Program-made: the position numbers and the translations under genes
Part shown: piece after piece, positions 18,080 to 26,444 of the stretch
Numbering within the stretch: the stretch's first letter is position 1
Layout of the letters: the number at the start of each line of letters is the position of its first letter
Notes under the pieces: model-generated
Database searches by the model: none
Told to the model about the DNA's origin: nothing
What the model saw: only the letters and a program-made list of their open reading frames with translations
From: Chthoniobacterales bacterium
GTDB taxonomy: Bacteria > Verrucomicrobiota > Verrucomicrobiia > Chthoniobacterales > UBA10450
Direction: 5' to 3'
NCBI GenBank assembly: GCA_035274845.1
Contig: DATENU010000008.1
Location: forward strand, 21,225 to 85,224
Length of the DNA: 64,000 nucleotides

Positions 18080-18397
18080 ATGACGCAGAGTTACGAATTT
18101 GAGATCATTGCCATAGCTCCAGACACGGCGGCGGATATTGCACAAAAAATTATGCCCGCCATTAAGGACGGCCTTCGCGAACATGGCCATGAATCTTTGT
18201 TAGAGGATCGGGAAATCCAAGTGGATCAGAAAGAGAATTTCCCGGACATGGACTATCACACGGTGATAATCCTCGTTCACGTCGCCACGAACATTGCATA
18301 TGATGTTTTCAAGACGTATGCGATTCCCCAGCTACGAAAGCTCGGCGAAGTTCGAGAACCGAAGCAAAAGTCAGATGAGCGAAGAGCTGACGGGTAG
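18080..18397 (+). CDS. small unknown protein, first gene of the KGGVGR island
   Basis: A 105-residue protein, possibly in two alpha/beta parts: a strand (SYEFEIIAIA), a helix (AADIAQKIMPAIKDGLREHG), a strand (YHTVIILVHVA) and a helix (NIAYDVFKTYAIPQLRKLGE), then a charged tail. I recognise no family. It lies 14 bp ahead of the next gene, in an AT-richer island whose four genes share strand and tight spacing, so it is probably part of the same system. It could be a small adaptor or regulator; this is a guess from size and position. Confidence 0.65.
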   Translation: MTQSYEFEIIAIAPDTAADIAQKIMPAIKDGLREHGHESLLEDREIQVDQKENFPDMDYHTVIILVHVATNIAYDVFKTYAIPQLRKLGEVREPKQKSDERRADG

Positions 18398-18411
18398 CGA
18401 TCGGGCTGCCG

Positions 18412-19425
18412 ATGCATATACGGCACAAAGCGAAACTCAGCGCGTATGTGCTGGCATGCGAAGGATTACACAAAGTCCTCCCTGATCTCTATACTGCGGC
18501 ACAAGATACTAACGACTCTCGCCTTAACGTATTGGGCTTGATTGGTGCCTTCGAGATTCGAGTCCAAGAGTTCTTCGGCAGCTGTAAAGAAACTGATCAC
18601 GCAGCGGCGGCTTTCCGGTTGGCGCAAAAAGTATCCGAACTGGGCGATCTCGCCCGGGATCTGAACGCAGAGGCGGGAGCAATATGGGATCGATATTCTA
18701 TCGCATTGAAAGACAAGATACCCGCTTGGAATTTTGTGGCGCATGTCCAAGAACTACATGATGTGGGACGCGGCCTCGCGCGCGAATTTTTTGCCAATTG
18801 TGCGCCCCTGCTTGGCCGCCTGAAAGTTGATTGTCGCTGTCAAGTAAGGTGCAACGAATCAGAACGGTCTATCCCCCCGATGTTATTTAGCCATTCGAGC
18901 GCATTGATTGAGGCAATCTTTTCGTTCGAGTCCAACGAGCCACACTTTCGGTGGTACGTAGCGTTACCTTTCAGATTTCTACACGAGTACACCGCACATA
19001 TCTTCGCAATCGACACGCGCTATCAAGTTTTCAGCGATGGTTGGATGTTAGTCGCCGCCTCACGATTCCTCGAGCGACGTTGGCTAGCAGCGGATGGTGA
19101 ATTCCCCCTCTCAGAAGACCAAGTATATGTTTTTCGGAAAGCCCTTGAGCATATGTTATCGCCGGTTTCCCAACGGGGAATACGTGTGGCGCGGCTATTT
19201 GAAGCGATTGTGGAGTCCGAGGGACGAGCGGTGCTTTTCGTAGAAACTACCGATGCTCTGTGTAGCCTGGAAAACGCCGAGCCTCTGGCACGATTAGAGT
19301 ACACCGCGCGCTTCTTGAGAAACCTCGAGAGGCTGTTTTCCACGCGGGACGGACGGAATCATGTCCGCCGCTTAACGACGGTTAATGGTGAGGAGTTTTT
19401 GAGGGTCGTTACTTTGCAATTTTAG
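18412..19425 (+). CDS. unknown helical protein with an HExxxH motif, second gene of the island
   Basis: A 337-residue, mostly helical protein that I do not recognise. A Cys cluster lies at residues 141-147 (CRCQVRC), and FLHEYTAHIFAID holds H191-E192-x3-H196. HExxxH is a zinc-ligand spacing known from the M49 peptidase family, but nothing else here supports M49, so catalysis is speculative. Codon use is AT-richer than in the flanking ispH/ku and ykgJ-like genes. The next gene starts about 90 bp downstream. Confidence 0.65.
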   Translation: MHIRHKAKLSAYVLACEGLHKVLPDLYTAAQDTNDSRLNVLGLIGAFEIRVQEFFGSCKETDHAAAAFRLAQKVSELGDLARDLNAEAGAIWDRYSIALKDKIPAWNFVAHVQELHDVGRGLAREFFANCAPLLGRLKVDCRCQVRCNESERSIPPMLFSHSSALIEAIFSFESNEPHFRWYVALPFRFLHEYTAHIFAIDTRYQVFSDGWMLVAASRFLERRWLAADGEFPLSEDQVYVFRKALEHMLSPVSQRGIRVARLFEAIVESEGRAVLFVETTDALCSLENAEPLARLEYTARFLRNLERLFSTRDGRNHVRRLTTVNGEEFLRVVTLQF

Positions 19426-19512
19426 TCACCTGAGCATGAAAGCTGCTTAGAATCGTGGCTCGGATGAACTTTTCACTTGTTTCTTGCTCAGAAGAGCATC
19501 TACTCTCACGCC

Positions 19513-20358
19513 ATGCAAAGGGCTGACATGAACAGAGTGCGGGTCGCCGTCCGACAAATAGCGTTGGACGGGAAGCCCTTTACCGCGTTCGACATCCAAC
19601 GTCGGACGGGTTTGAACATTGAGAGTATTCGGACCGAGATTCAGCGTCTGCGAAAAGGTGGCTTTCTGGATACGAGTACGTCAAAGACACAGCCGGCGGA
19701 GCGTGGTCCTGGAGCCCCTGCGGCACTGTACTCCCTGACGCCGGACCCCGCACGAATTCAAGAGCTCCGTGGAACTGTTGCTTCGTTTTATCTTTCGGTA
19801 CCCGTGGCGCGAACATCCCGGCCGACGAGTGAACACTTTATCTCAGCGCGACATGCACTGAACGATGCAACAAAGGCTATGAACTCCGAAGAACGGGAAA
19901 ACCTTCTTGCGACCGCAGAGTTGGAACTACAGGCAGCTTGGCTATCGGAAGGCGATGGAGGTGCGACTGAGGAATTGAAGGCGCACCTTCTATTCGAATC
20001 AGCCAGACTGAAACTCCTGCACGAGGACTATTCCGACGCGGAAATGCAGTTCGCACACTGCCGAGACGTTTTCGTAGAGCACGGGGATTATGACCACGCC
20101 TTGTTGGCAGATGACAATGTCTTGGCGTGCGAAATCAAAAAATTGACTGAACGCGAAAAATTATGCCTTGCAACGCTTAACACATTGCGGGGCAGAACTG
20201 CGAGCCCGCTCGCCTTAGCTGTTTTGGAGGCAGCCCAGTCTTTAGAGTCGGCAGAAGAAGTGCGGCTCGATGACTATTATGTGGGCAATGATATCTCTCG
20301 CCAAGAATTTCGCCATTATTTCGGTGAACTCGAAGTTTGTACTGCGGCATTGTCGTAG
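19513..20358 (+). CDS. winged-helix plus helical-repeat protein, third gene of the island
   Basis: About 281 residues from the ATG at 19513 (another ATG at 19528 is possible). The N-terminus looks like a winged helix: VAVRQIALDGKPFTAFDIQR, then TGLNIESIRTEIQRLRKGGF. The rest is helical, with TPR-like pairs (AHLLFESARLKLLHEDYSDA, then FVEHGDYDHALLADDNVLAC). It may be the transcriptional regulator or DNA-binding sensor of the island. Its stop is only 3 bp before the ATPase start, so the two are translationally linked. Confidence 0.7.
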   Translation: MQRADMNRVRVAVRQIALDGKPFTAFDIQRRTGLNIESIRTEIQRLRKGGFLDTSTSKTQPAERGPGAPAALYSLTPDPARIQELRGTVASFYLSVPVARTSRPTSEHFISARHALNDATKAMNSEERENLLATAELELQAAWLSEGDGGATEELKAHLLFESARLKLLHEDYSDAEMQFAHCRDVFVEHGDYDHALLADDNVLACEIKKLTEREKLCLATLNTLRGRTASPLALAVLEAAQSLESAEEVRLDDYYVGNDISRQEFRHYFGELEVCTAALS

Positions 20359-20361
20359 CTT

Positions 20362-22443
20362 GTGATCTTTCGGTCTAAAATACCGCCCTTCATCGTCTTC
20401 TATTCGTATAAAGGCGGCGTAGGCCGTAGTATGGCTCTAATCAACGTGGCGGCGATATTGGTGGGTCGTGGCAGACGCGTGTTGGCAATCGATTTGGATT
20501 TGGAAGCCCCCGGCATCTCCTATCTGTTACAGCAGAAGCATGCCGGACCGACGGCAGGCTTTGTTGACTTGCTATCGGATGTTTTTCTAGAAAAAGCTGA
20601 GTCAGCGATGGCAAATGTCAAAGATCCGCAGGCCATCCTTCGCTACACTCACATATTGGATGTCCCAGAGGAGGTTCGTAGCAAACCGGGTGGAGGATTG
20701 ATGATTATGCCGGCGGGGAGGCTAGATGCTGATTACGAAAGGAAACGCCAAGCCATTGATCTTCATCGACTCTATCAAGAGGGTAAAGGCAAATCGCTTA
20801 TGATGCGCCTACGTGAACTAATTATCAGTAGTCGTCAGTTTGATTACGTACTTATTGACTCACGTACTGGCTTTTCTGACGAAGCGGGAATCAGCATTCG
20901 CGATCTAGGCGACCACTTACTTATTCTTCATGGCTTAAATAGCCAAAATATTGAGGGCACCGCGCGTGTGATCGAACAGATTCGCAAGACACTTGCGCAG
21001 AAGAGACGTAGCAATGTTTCAGTTCCATCCGGTGTGCGCCTTGACGACGGTTCGCGAGAAACAAGTGTGCGAAAACAAAATGTCGAGATCGATTTCGTTG
21101 CCAGTCCAGTTCCCATCGGCGAGGATATTTTTCGGCGCAGGCGCATTGAAGAGGCAAACGATCGGTTTACGTCTGCGTGGGGCAAACTGATTAGCGTACG
21201 TCTCTCCATACCGTATCATCCGCGTCTCGCCCTAGATGACGAGCCCGTCTTGTTTCATCAGACGGAAGGGGGACTCTATTTGGCCTATATGGCCATCGAA
21301 GAGCGCGTCCGGGAAATGAGCGGTGATACAACGGCAATTTGGTCTACACGCGCTCAGGAAGCGATCGCTGCCGGAAATCACGAGGACGCGATTCAATACT
21401 TTAGAGAGGCTGCAGACCTGGGGGCGAAACCGACCTCTTTGATTATGTCGGCTTGCAGTGGACTCGTTGGAAAAGAGGAATTCACCGCTTATTGGAAGCT
21501 ACTGGAAGAGTTATCTCCTGGCAGAAATCCTCTTGAACTTCTCGTTGGCATTCAACATTTCGAACAACAAAGAAGATATGAAGATGTAGAGAACTTATAT
21601 CGTGAGGCAATTGAACGATATCCGGCCGACGAAAGCTTTAAAATACCGTTTGCAAATTTTCTCCGGCGGTATCGCAATAAGCCGCAAGAAGCGGCTCAAC
21701 TTTATCGCCGCGCATTAGAGCGGTCACCTGAGAATGTAACGCTACTCTCGGATCTTGCGGGATTATTATGGCGATCTTTGGGCATGCAGGATGAGGCAGA
21801 AGGCCTCTTACGCACGGCTATCAAGAATCATCCCCATAATGCTCGATTGCTTAGTCACTTGGCTAATTTGCTATGGTACGCTCGGAGTGATTATGAACAG
21901 GCGGAAGAGCTTTTCGAGGACGCATATCGTCTACAGTCCAACGACGAGATTGTGGTAGGGCGTCTTGCAAACTTCCTCTGGAAGGTCAAGAAGGACTTTG
22001 CCCGAGCCGAAAGACTGTATGCTAAAGCTGTCAATCTCACGCCAGATGACGGCGACAATCTTTGTAATTATGCCGGATTTCTGTTGGCTCAGCGTCGTGA
22101 TACGGAGCAAATGCTGCTTCGCGCATGGGCTGTGTCATTTAATCGTCGGGATCAAACGACTGCCGAGATTGCTTTCTATCGGGGCGTGCAACTCCGTATA
22201 ATAGGCAAACAGGATACTTTACCGCTCTCTTACTTGAAAACCCTGTTGCGGTTAGAATTTCCTCGAATGCCTTGGTCTTTTGAAGAGGTTTTACGCATAG
22301 CAGGAGAGAAGTTCACCGCGCAGATTTTCGATTTGTACCGAACCTTGGCAGCTGCAATCTTAGATCCAAGCCGCCTCCAGGATTTGGAGCGGTCACCTCA
22401 TTGGAGAGAGTTAAAAGAGCAACCGATATCGGACGATATCTAA
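20362..22443 (+). CDS. KGGVGR-variant ParA/MinD-like ATPase with C-terminal TPR array
   Basis: 693 residues from a GTG. The N-terminal deviant Walker A is YKGGVGRS (K17-S23). The usual P-loop lysine (KGGxGKS) is replaced by Arg, which matches the known KGGVGR-motif variant ATPases. RVLAIDLDLEAPG (Walker A' Asp region) and YVLIDSRTGFSDEAG (Walker B region) follow. From about residue 325 to the end there are repeated TPR-like helix pairs (AQEAIAAGNHEDAIQYFREA, AAQLYRRALERSPENV). Related proteins are often found with conflict or signalling modules. By inference it is the nucleotide-driven switch of this island, with the TPR part binding partners. Confidence 0.85.
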   Translation: MIFRSKIPPFIVFYSYKGGVGRSMALINVAAILVGRGRRVLAIDLDLEAPGISYLLQQKHAGPTAGFVDLLSDVFLEKAESAMANVKDPQAILRYTHILDVPEEVRSKPGGGLMIMPAGRLDADYERKRQAIDLHRLYQEGKGKSLMMRLRELIISSRQFDYVLIDSRTGFSDEAGISIRDLGDHLLILHGLNSQNIEGTARVIEQIRKTLAQKRRSNVSVPSGVRLDDGSRETSVRKQNVEIDFVASPVPIGEDIFRRRRIEEANDRFTSAWGKLISVRLSIPYHPRLALDDEPVLFHQTEGGLYLAYMAIEERVREMSGDTTAIWSTRAQEAIAAGNHEDAIQYFREAADLGAKPTSLIMSACSGLVGKEEFTAYWKLLEELSPGRNPLELLVGIQHFEQQRRYEDVENLYREAIERYPADESFKIPFANFLRRYRNKPQEAAQLYRRALERSPENVTLLSDLAGLLWRSLGMQDEAEGLLRTAIKNHPHNARLLSHLANLLWYARSDYEQAEELFEDAYRLQSNDEIVVGRLANFLWKVKKDFARAERLYAKAVNLTPDDGDNLCNYAGFLLAQRRDTEQMLLRAWAVSFNRRDQTTAEIAFYRGVQLRIIGKQDTLPLSYLKTLLRLEFPRMPWSFEEVLRIAGEKFTAQIFDLYRTLAAAILDPSRLQDLERSPHWRELKEQPISDDI

Positions 22444-22527
22444 GAGCTTTCGCCGTCGCGAGCGCTCACTCCTTCGTACGGCTGCGAGGGCCCCTAGGGT
22501 CTGCGCGGTTCGCAAACAGCTCTTTCG

Positions 22528-22950
22528 TTATAGATCCTTCAGCGCATCCGTAACGGTATTCTGCAAGAGGCGGGGCCCGCCGCCGCCTAGCGATTCGTCG
22601 ACTGCTTCGAGTCGCCGGATCAGATCAATCACTTCGCGCCGGTCGTAGGGGCCGCCGGCCGCGGCGCAGAAATGGGTCCGGCAACCAAACGGACGGGAAT
22701 CGTAAATAAGGCAATTGCCGGTTGGAGAATCGAGCAGCGGACAAGCACCCGTGGGATTCACCGGCAAAGCTTTGCGGCCGGTTGCGCGCAGGGCCTTCGC
22801 CGCCAGAAGCGCTTCACCCTTGGTGAGGTAAGGGGTGCGGCCGGTGAGCTTGAAATGGCAACATTTCTTCAACCGAACGCAATTCCGGTCGATAGGCCGC
22901 GACGCAAGGTCGGCGTAAACCTGGCGAACTTCCTCGAGGGCTTCATTCAC
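22528..22950 (-). CDS. YkgJ-family cysteine-cluster protein
   Basis: 140 residues from a GTG at 22950 (VNEALEEVRQVY); the frame continues upstream only through a palindromic repeat. Conserved cysteines are seen in CVRLKKCCHFKLTG, ACPLLDSPTGNCLIYDSRP and FGCRTHFC. This pattern belongs to the UPF0153/YkgJ zinc- or iron-binding family. The biochemical role of the family is not established. GC-rich codon use shows a return to chromosomal background after the AT-rich island. Confidence 0.75.
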   Translation of the reverse strand: MNEALEEVRQVYADLASRPIDRNCVRLKKCCHFKLTGRTPYLTKGEALLAAKALRATGRKALPVNPTGACPLLDSPTGNCLIYDSRPFGCRTHFCAAAGGPYDRREVIDLIRRLEAVDESLGGGGPRLLQNTVTDALKDL

Positions 22951-22992
22951 GCGCAATCCTAACCGCGATAACCGATCCCGGCTACAGCGGGC

Positions 22993-23053
22993 GGATCGAG
23001 CGCTCCGTCGCTCGATGAAGGCGTCAAACACCGAGCGACGGATCGCTCGATCC
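22993..23053. repeat. 22-bp inverted repeat
   Basis: The arms 22993-23014 and 23032-23053 (GGATCGAGCG-TCCGTCGCTCG) pair with one mismatch. It separates the ykgJ-like gene from the 3' end of the flavoprotein gene and may act as a terminator or be a mobile palindrome. TCGAGCG words recur near 58.8 kb. Confidence 0.65.
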
Positions 23054-24277
23054 CTAACATCGCGCCATGGCGTTCCCGGCGATCCAACCAGTCGTCCATG
23101 CCGCCTGGAAATTGAAGCCGCCGGTGATTCCGTCCACATCGAGAAGTTCGCCCGCGAAATACAAACCGGGGGCCACGCGGCTTTCCATTGTCTTGAAATT
23201 TACCTCGCTCAGCTTCACGCCGCCGCAGGTGACGAATTCGTCCTTGTTCAGGGATTTTCCATGCACGGTCAGCTCGGTCCGAACGAGAAGCGCCGCCAGC
23301 ACGATCGCCTGTTCGCGGGAAAGAGTCGTCGCCCGGACGGAAGCATCGATCCCGGCGAGGTGGGTAAGCGCCTCCCACAAGCGATTTGGCAGACCGCCGA
23401 GCGGTGAGTTTGCGACGAGCTTGTTTGGGTTGGTGCGGCGCAACTCCTGCAATTGGTGTTGGACGGATTCCGCTGTCGCGCCCGGCAGCCAGTTCAGGCG
23501 AAGCGAAAACTGATAATCCTGCTCATGGAGCTCACGCGCGCCCCAGGCCGATAAGCGCAGAATCACCGGACCGCTCAATCCCTGGTGGGTGATCAGGACC
23601 GGGCCGCGTTCCCGCAAACGGGCGGACGGCACCGACGCTTCCACTTCGCTGACGGAGACTCCCGGCAGCGAGCGCAGCCATGCTTCGGTGACATGAAACG
23701 AAAACAGGGAGGGCACCGGCGCGGCCAATTCGTGGCCCAGGGATTCAGCGATTTGTCCGCCGACGGCGGAACGCGTTCCTCCGGTGGCGAGCAACAACCG
23801 ATCGAAGATCGCCGTCTTTCCGTCGGCAAACTGTAACTCGAATCCGCCATCCGTTCGTCGAACCGCATCGACCCCTTTCCTTCGAAACATTCGCACCCCG
23901 GCCGCTTTCGCCTCGTAGAGGAGGCAATCGATGACGGTTCCGGACGCGTCCGTCACCGGAAACATCCGGCCGTCCTCCTCTGTTTTCAGCCGGACTCCGC
24001 GGCGCTCGAACCAGGCCACGGTATCGCTCGCGGAAAAGCGGTGGAGCGGCGAGATCAGCGCGCGTTCGCCCCGTGGATAATTTTCGCTCATTGCGCGCGG
24101 CTCGAAGCAGGCATGGGTCACGTTGCAACGGCCCCCGCCGGAAATCCGAACCTTGGTCAGGAACTCCGAGCTACTCTCGTAGATCGAAACTTCATTCGCC
24201 GGGTTCGCCTCGGCGCAGGTAATCGCGGCGAAGAATCCTGCCGCGCCGCCACCGCCGATTGCGATCTTTGCGCCCAC
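23054..24277 (-). CDS. FAD-dependent oxidoreductase, HI0933/BaiN-like family
   Basis: A 407-residue flavoprotein. The N-terminal dinucleotide fold IAIGGGGAAGFFAAITCAEA is followed by KVRISGGGRCNVTHACFEPR, the signature of the HI0933 family. The C-terminus has GLYFAGELLDVDGITGGFNF, the second FAD-binding block. The family is annotated as putative NAD(P)/FAD oxidoreductases; one member, BaiN, acts on bile acid intermediates in gut bacteria, which need not apply here. The DUF72 gene lies 3 bp upstream. Confidence 0.85.
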   Translation of the reverse strand: MGAKIAIGGGGAAGFFAAITCAEANPANEVSIYESSSEFLTKVRISGGGRCNVTHACFEPRAMSENYPRGERALISPLHRFSASDTVAWFERRGVRLKTEEDGRMFPVTDASGTVIDCLLYEAKAAGVRMFRRKGVDAVRRTDGGFELQFADGKTAIFDRLLLATGGTRSAVGGQIAESLGHELAAPVPSLFSFHVTEAWLRSLPGVSVSEVEASVPSARLRERGPVLITHQGLSGPVILRLSAWGARELHEQDYQFSLRLNWLPGATAESVQHQLQELRRTNPNKLVANSPLGGLPNRLWEALTHLAGIDASVRATTLSREQAIVLAALLVRTELTVHGKSLNKDEFVTCGGVKLSEVNFKTMESRVAPGLYFAGELLDVDGITGGFNFQAAWTTGWIAGNAMARC

Positions 24278-24280
24278 GAC

Positions 24281-25015
24281 TTAAGCGACCTGGTGTCCCC
24301 GCGCGCGGAGACGCTTCCGAAGTTCCCGCGCATTCTTGATCGCGAAACCCTCGCGGTCGTTGTCGAAATAGATCCAGGCTTCACGCGCTCCGCTCGATTC
24401 AATTCGGGAAGCGCACTCGTCCAACTCCACGCCGGCATAGTCGTGCCGGTACCATCGACTCCGGCCGTGGAGCCGGGCATAGATGACGTCGCTCGTCCGG
24501 ATAAGGTCGTCGGGCAATCGCGGGGCGCTGACCGCGCAAAAAATCAGGCCGCGCTCGCGGAACCGGCGATAGACGGCTTCGCGCCACCAACTCTTATGCC
24601 GAAATTCCACCGCGTTGCGATAGCGCGGGTCGAGCTGCCGCACAATGCTCGCCAGGCGCGACGCCGTGTAGCGGTAGCTCGGGGGAAATTGGAACAGGAA
24701 GCAGCCCAGCTTTTCCCCCAGGATTTTTTCGAGACCGCAAAATTCTTCCACCAGCATTCGGGTCCGCACCATCCGCTTTTCGTGCGTGATTAGGCGATTC
24801 ACCTTAATGGAATAGCGAAAGCCTTCGGGAGCGTTGCGCCGCCAGCTTTTGACGGTGCCGAGCTTCGGCCAGCTGTAGAAGGGCGCGTTCAATTCAACCG
24901 TGTTGAAGACCGAGGTATAATGCCGAAACCAGGTGTCGGTCCGTTTCGTGTCGGGATAAAAAATCCCGCGCCAATGCCAGTAAAACCAGCCGGAGCAACC
25001 GATGTGAATCTGCAC
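24281..25015 (-). CDS. DUF72 family protein (YecE-like)
   Basis: About 244 residues from a GTG at 25015 (VQIHIGCSGWFYWHWRGIFY). The frame could be extended to 25156, but that part would translate a palindromic repeat, so the GTG is preferred. DUF72 blocks: the GCSGW start, NTVELNAPFYSWP, FRYSIKVNRLITHEKRM, LFQFPPSYRY and AWIYFDNDREGFAIKNA near the end. The fold is a TIM barrel of unknown activity. It is probably co-transcribed with the flavoprotein gene that follows 3 bp later. Confidence 0.85.
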   Translation of the reverse strand: MQIHIGCSGWFYWHWRGIFYPDTKRTDTWFRHYTSVFNTVELNAPFYSWPKLGTVKSWRRNAPEGFRYSIKVNRLITHEKRMVRTRMLVEEFCGLEKILGEKLGCFLFQFPPSYRYTASRLASIVRQLDPRYRNAVEFRHKSWWREAVYRRFRERGLIFCAVSAPRLPDDLIRTSDVIYARLHGRSRWYRHDYAGVELDECASRIESSGAREAWIYFDNDREGFAIKNARELRKRLRARGHQVA

Positions 25016-25051
25016 CCGGCACGGTGATGCAGGGAACGCGTGTTGCCAATC

Positions 25052-25111
25052 AAGGAGCGGCGGTTTGAAACCGCCGACTGAGAAAACAGCGGTTTCAAAC
25101 CGCCGCTCCTT
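25052..25111. repeat. perfect 23-bp inverted repeat between divergent genes
   Basis: The arms 25052-25074 and 25089-25111 (core GGAGCGGCGGTTTGAAACCG) are perfectly complementary, and each arm itself contains a palindrome (CGGTTTGAAACCG). This architecture equals that of the RAYT-associated REP pairs elsewhere in the window, but the sequence differs. Confidence 0.75.
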
Positions 25112-25156
25112 GGTAAGAATCTTGACATCGCGCGACCCCCCGAACAGCCTGCCCAC

Positions 25157-25570
25157 ATGAACTCACTGAAGCGCTTCGCGGATCCCGTTTATTGCCTTAT
25201 GCGACTTGTGGTCGGCCTGCTTTTCGCCTGTCACGGTGGCCAGAAAATTCTTGGATTCCCACCCGCAGCCAAGGCGATGCAGCTCGACACCCTGGGGATG
25301 GTCGGCGGTTACATCGAACTCATCTGCGGGTTCATGATCGCGCTTGGGTTGCTGACCTGCGTTGCGGCCTTCATCGCCAGCGGCATGATGGCCGTGGCCT
25401 ATTTCATGGTCCACGCGCCCAACGGGTTTTTCCCGATCGTCAATCGCGGCGAGGCGGCGGTCCTCTATTGTTTCGTCTTTTTCTTTATCTTCTTCTACGG
25501 GAGCGGAAGATTCAGCCTGGACGCGCTGCTCTTTAGACGCGGCGACTCGACGGTTCCGCCCGCGGTCTGA
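25157..25570 (+). CDS. DoxX family membrane protein
   Basis: 137 residues with four hydrophobic segments: CLMRLVVGLLFACHGGQKIL, a second around GYIELICGFMIALGLLTCVA, a third around FIASGMMAVAYFMVHAP and a fourth at AVLYCFVFFFIFFYGSGRFS. The HGGQKILGF loop is typical of DoxX/DoxD proteins. Members are linked to thiosulfate/quinone or redox-stress functions, but this is not certain for short members. The next gene begins 6 bp later. Confidence 0.85.
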   Translation: MNSLKRFADPVYCLMRLVVGLLFACHGGQKILGFPPAAKAMQLDTLGMVGGYIELICGFMIALGLLTCVAAFIASGMMAVAYFMVHAPNGFFPIVNRGEAAVLYCFVFFFIFFYGSGRFSLDALLFRRGDSTVPPAV

Positions 25571-25575
25571 CGAAC

Positions 25576-26355
25576 ATGAAAAAGTTTTCCTTTCTTTGCC
25601 TCCTCCCCATCCTCGCCGTCGCTACCGCGTCCGCCCAGGACTGGGCCAAGGCGCGCCTGGAAAAATCGTCGCGCCATGGCGAATGGGTCGATTTCAAATC
25701 GGGCGAGCGGAACGTGAAGGCGTTCGTAGTTTACCCCGAACGGAAAGACAAGGCGCCGGTCGTCCTCGTGATTCATGAAATTTTCGGGATGACCGATTGG
25801 GTTCGCGGAATGTGCGATCAACTGGCCGAAGCCGGCGTCATTGCGATCGCGCCCGATCTGTTGAGCGGCCAAACCTACGCGGACGTGGATGGGGCGCGAA
25901 AGGCCATCTCCGCGCTGCCGAAAGAACAGGTCCAGGCCGATCTCGACGCGACCGCGGAGTATGCCCTGACCAAAATTCCCGCGGCCAACGGTTCGCTGGC
26001 GGTCTGCGGATTTTGCTGGGGCGGGGGATGGACGTTCAACTACGCCAGCATGAATCCAAAGCTGAAGGCCGCGTACTCCTTCTACGGAACAGCAGTCGAT
26101 AACGCCGAGGCGCCCGGGAAGATTCCGTGCCCGGTCTACGGGTTCTACGGCGAGAACGACGCTCGCGTGAATGCGACGATTCCAAAAGCCGAGGAACTAA
26201 TGAAAGCCGCCAATAAAAAATACGAGCCGGTGATTTATAAAGGCGCCGGCCACGGCTTCATGCGCGAGGGCGAATCGCCGACCAGCACGCCGGAGAACAA
26301 GAAGGCCCGCGATGACGCGTGGACGCGCTGGAAGACGCTGCTGAGCGCGCTTTAA
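25576..26355 (+). CDS. exported dienelactone hydrolase family protein
   Basis: 259 residues with a signal peptide (MKKFSFLCLLPILAVATASA). It has an alpha/beta-hydrolase fold with the DLH triad: Cys in CGFCWGGGW, Asp in GENDARVNA and His in GAGHGFMRE. The oxyanion region is VIHEIFGMTDW. Periplasmic location is inferred from the signal peptide. The substrate is probably a lactone or ester. It is likely transcribed with doxX. The stop is followed at once by a RAYT repeat. Confidence 0.88.
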   Translation: MKKFSFLCLLPILAVATASAQDWAKARLEKSSRHGEWVDFKSGERNVKAFVVYPERKDKAPVVLVIHEIFGMTDWVRGMCDQLAEAGVIAIAPDLLSGQTYADVDGARKAISALPKEQVQADLDATAEYALTKIPAANGSLAVCGFCWGGGWTFNYASMNPKLKAAYSFYGTAVDNAEAPGKIPCPVYGFYGENDARVNATIPKAEELMKAANKKYEPVIYKGAGHGFMREGESPTSTPENKKARDDAWTRWKTLLSAL

Positions 26356-26356
26356 T

Positions 26357-26444
26357 GGTAGGGACGGCGCGCGGCGCCGTCCGCTGAATGTCCCCCCAGC
26401 CCCCCAACGCAGATTCGCGGACGCCGCCGCGCGGCGTCCCTACC
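26357..26444. repeat. second REP family, copy 5' of the second RAYT
   Basis: A composite palindrome. GGTAGGGACGGCGCGCGGCG at the left pairs with the rightward partner CGCGCGGCGTCCCTACC, and each arm is itself a palindrome. The RAYT start codon (26388) lies in the loop between the arms. Confidence 0.85.
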
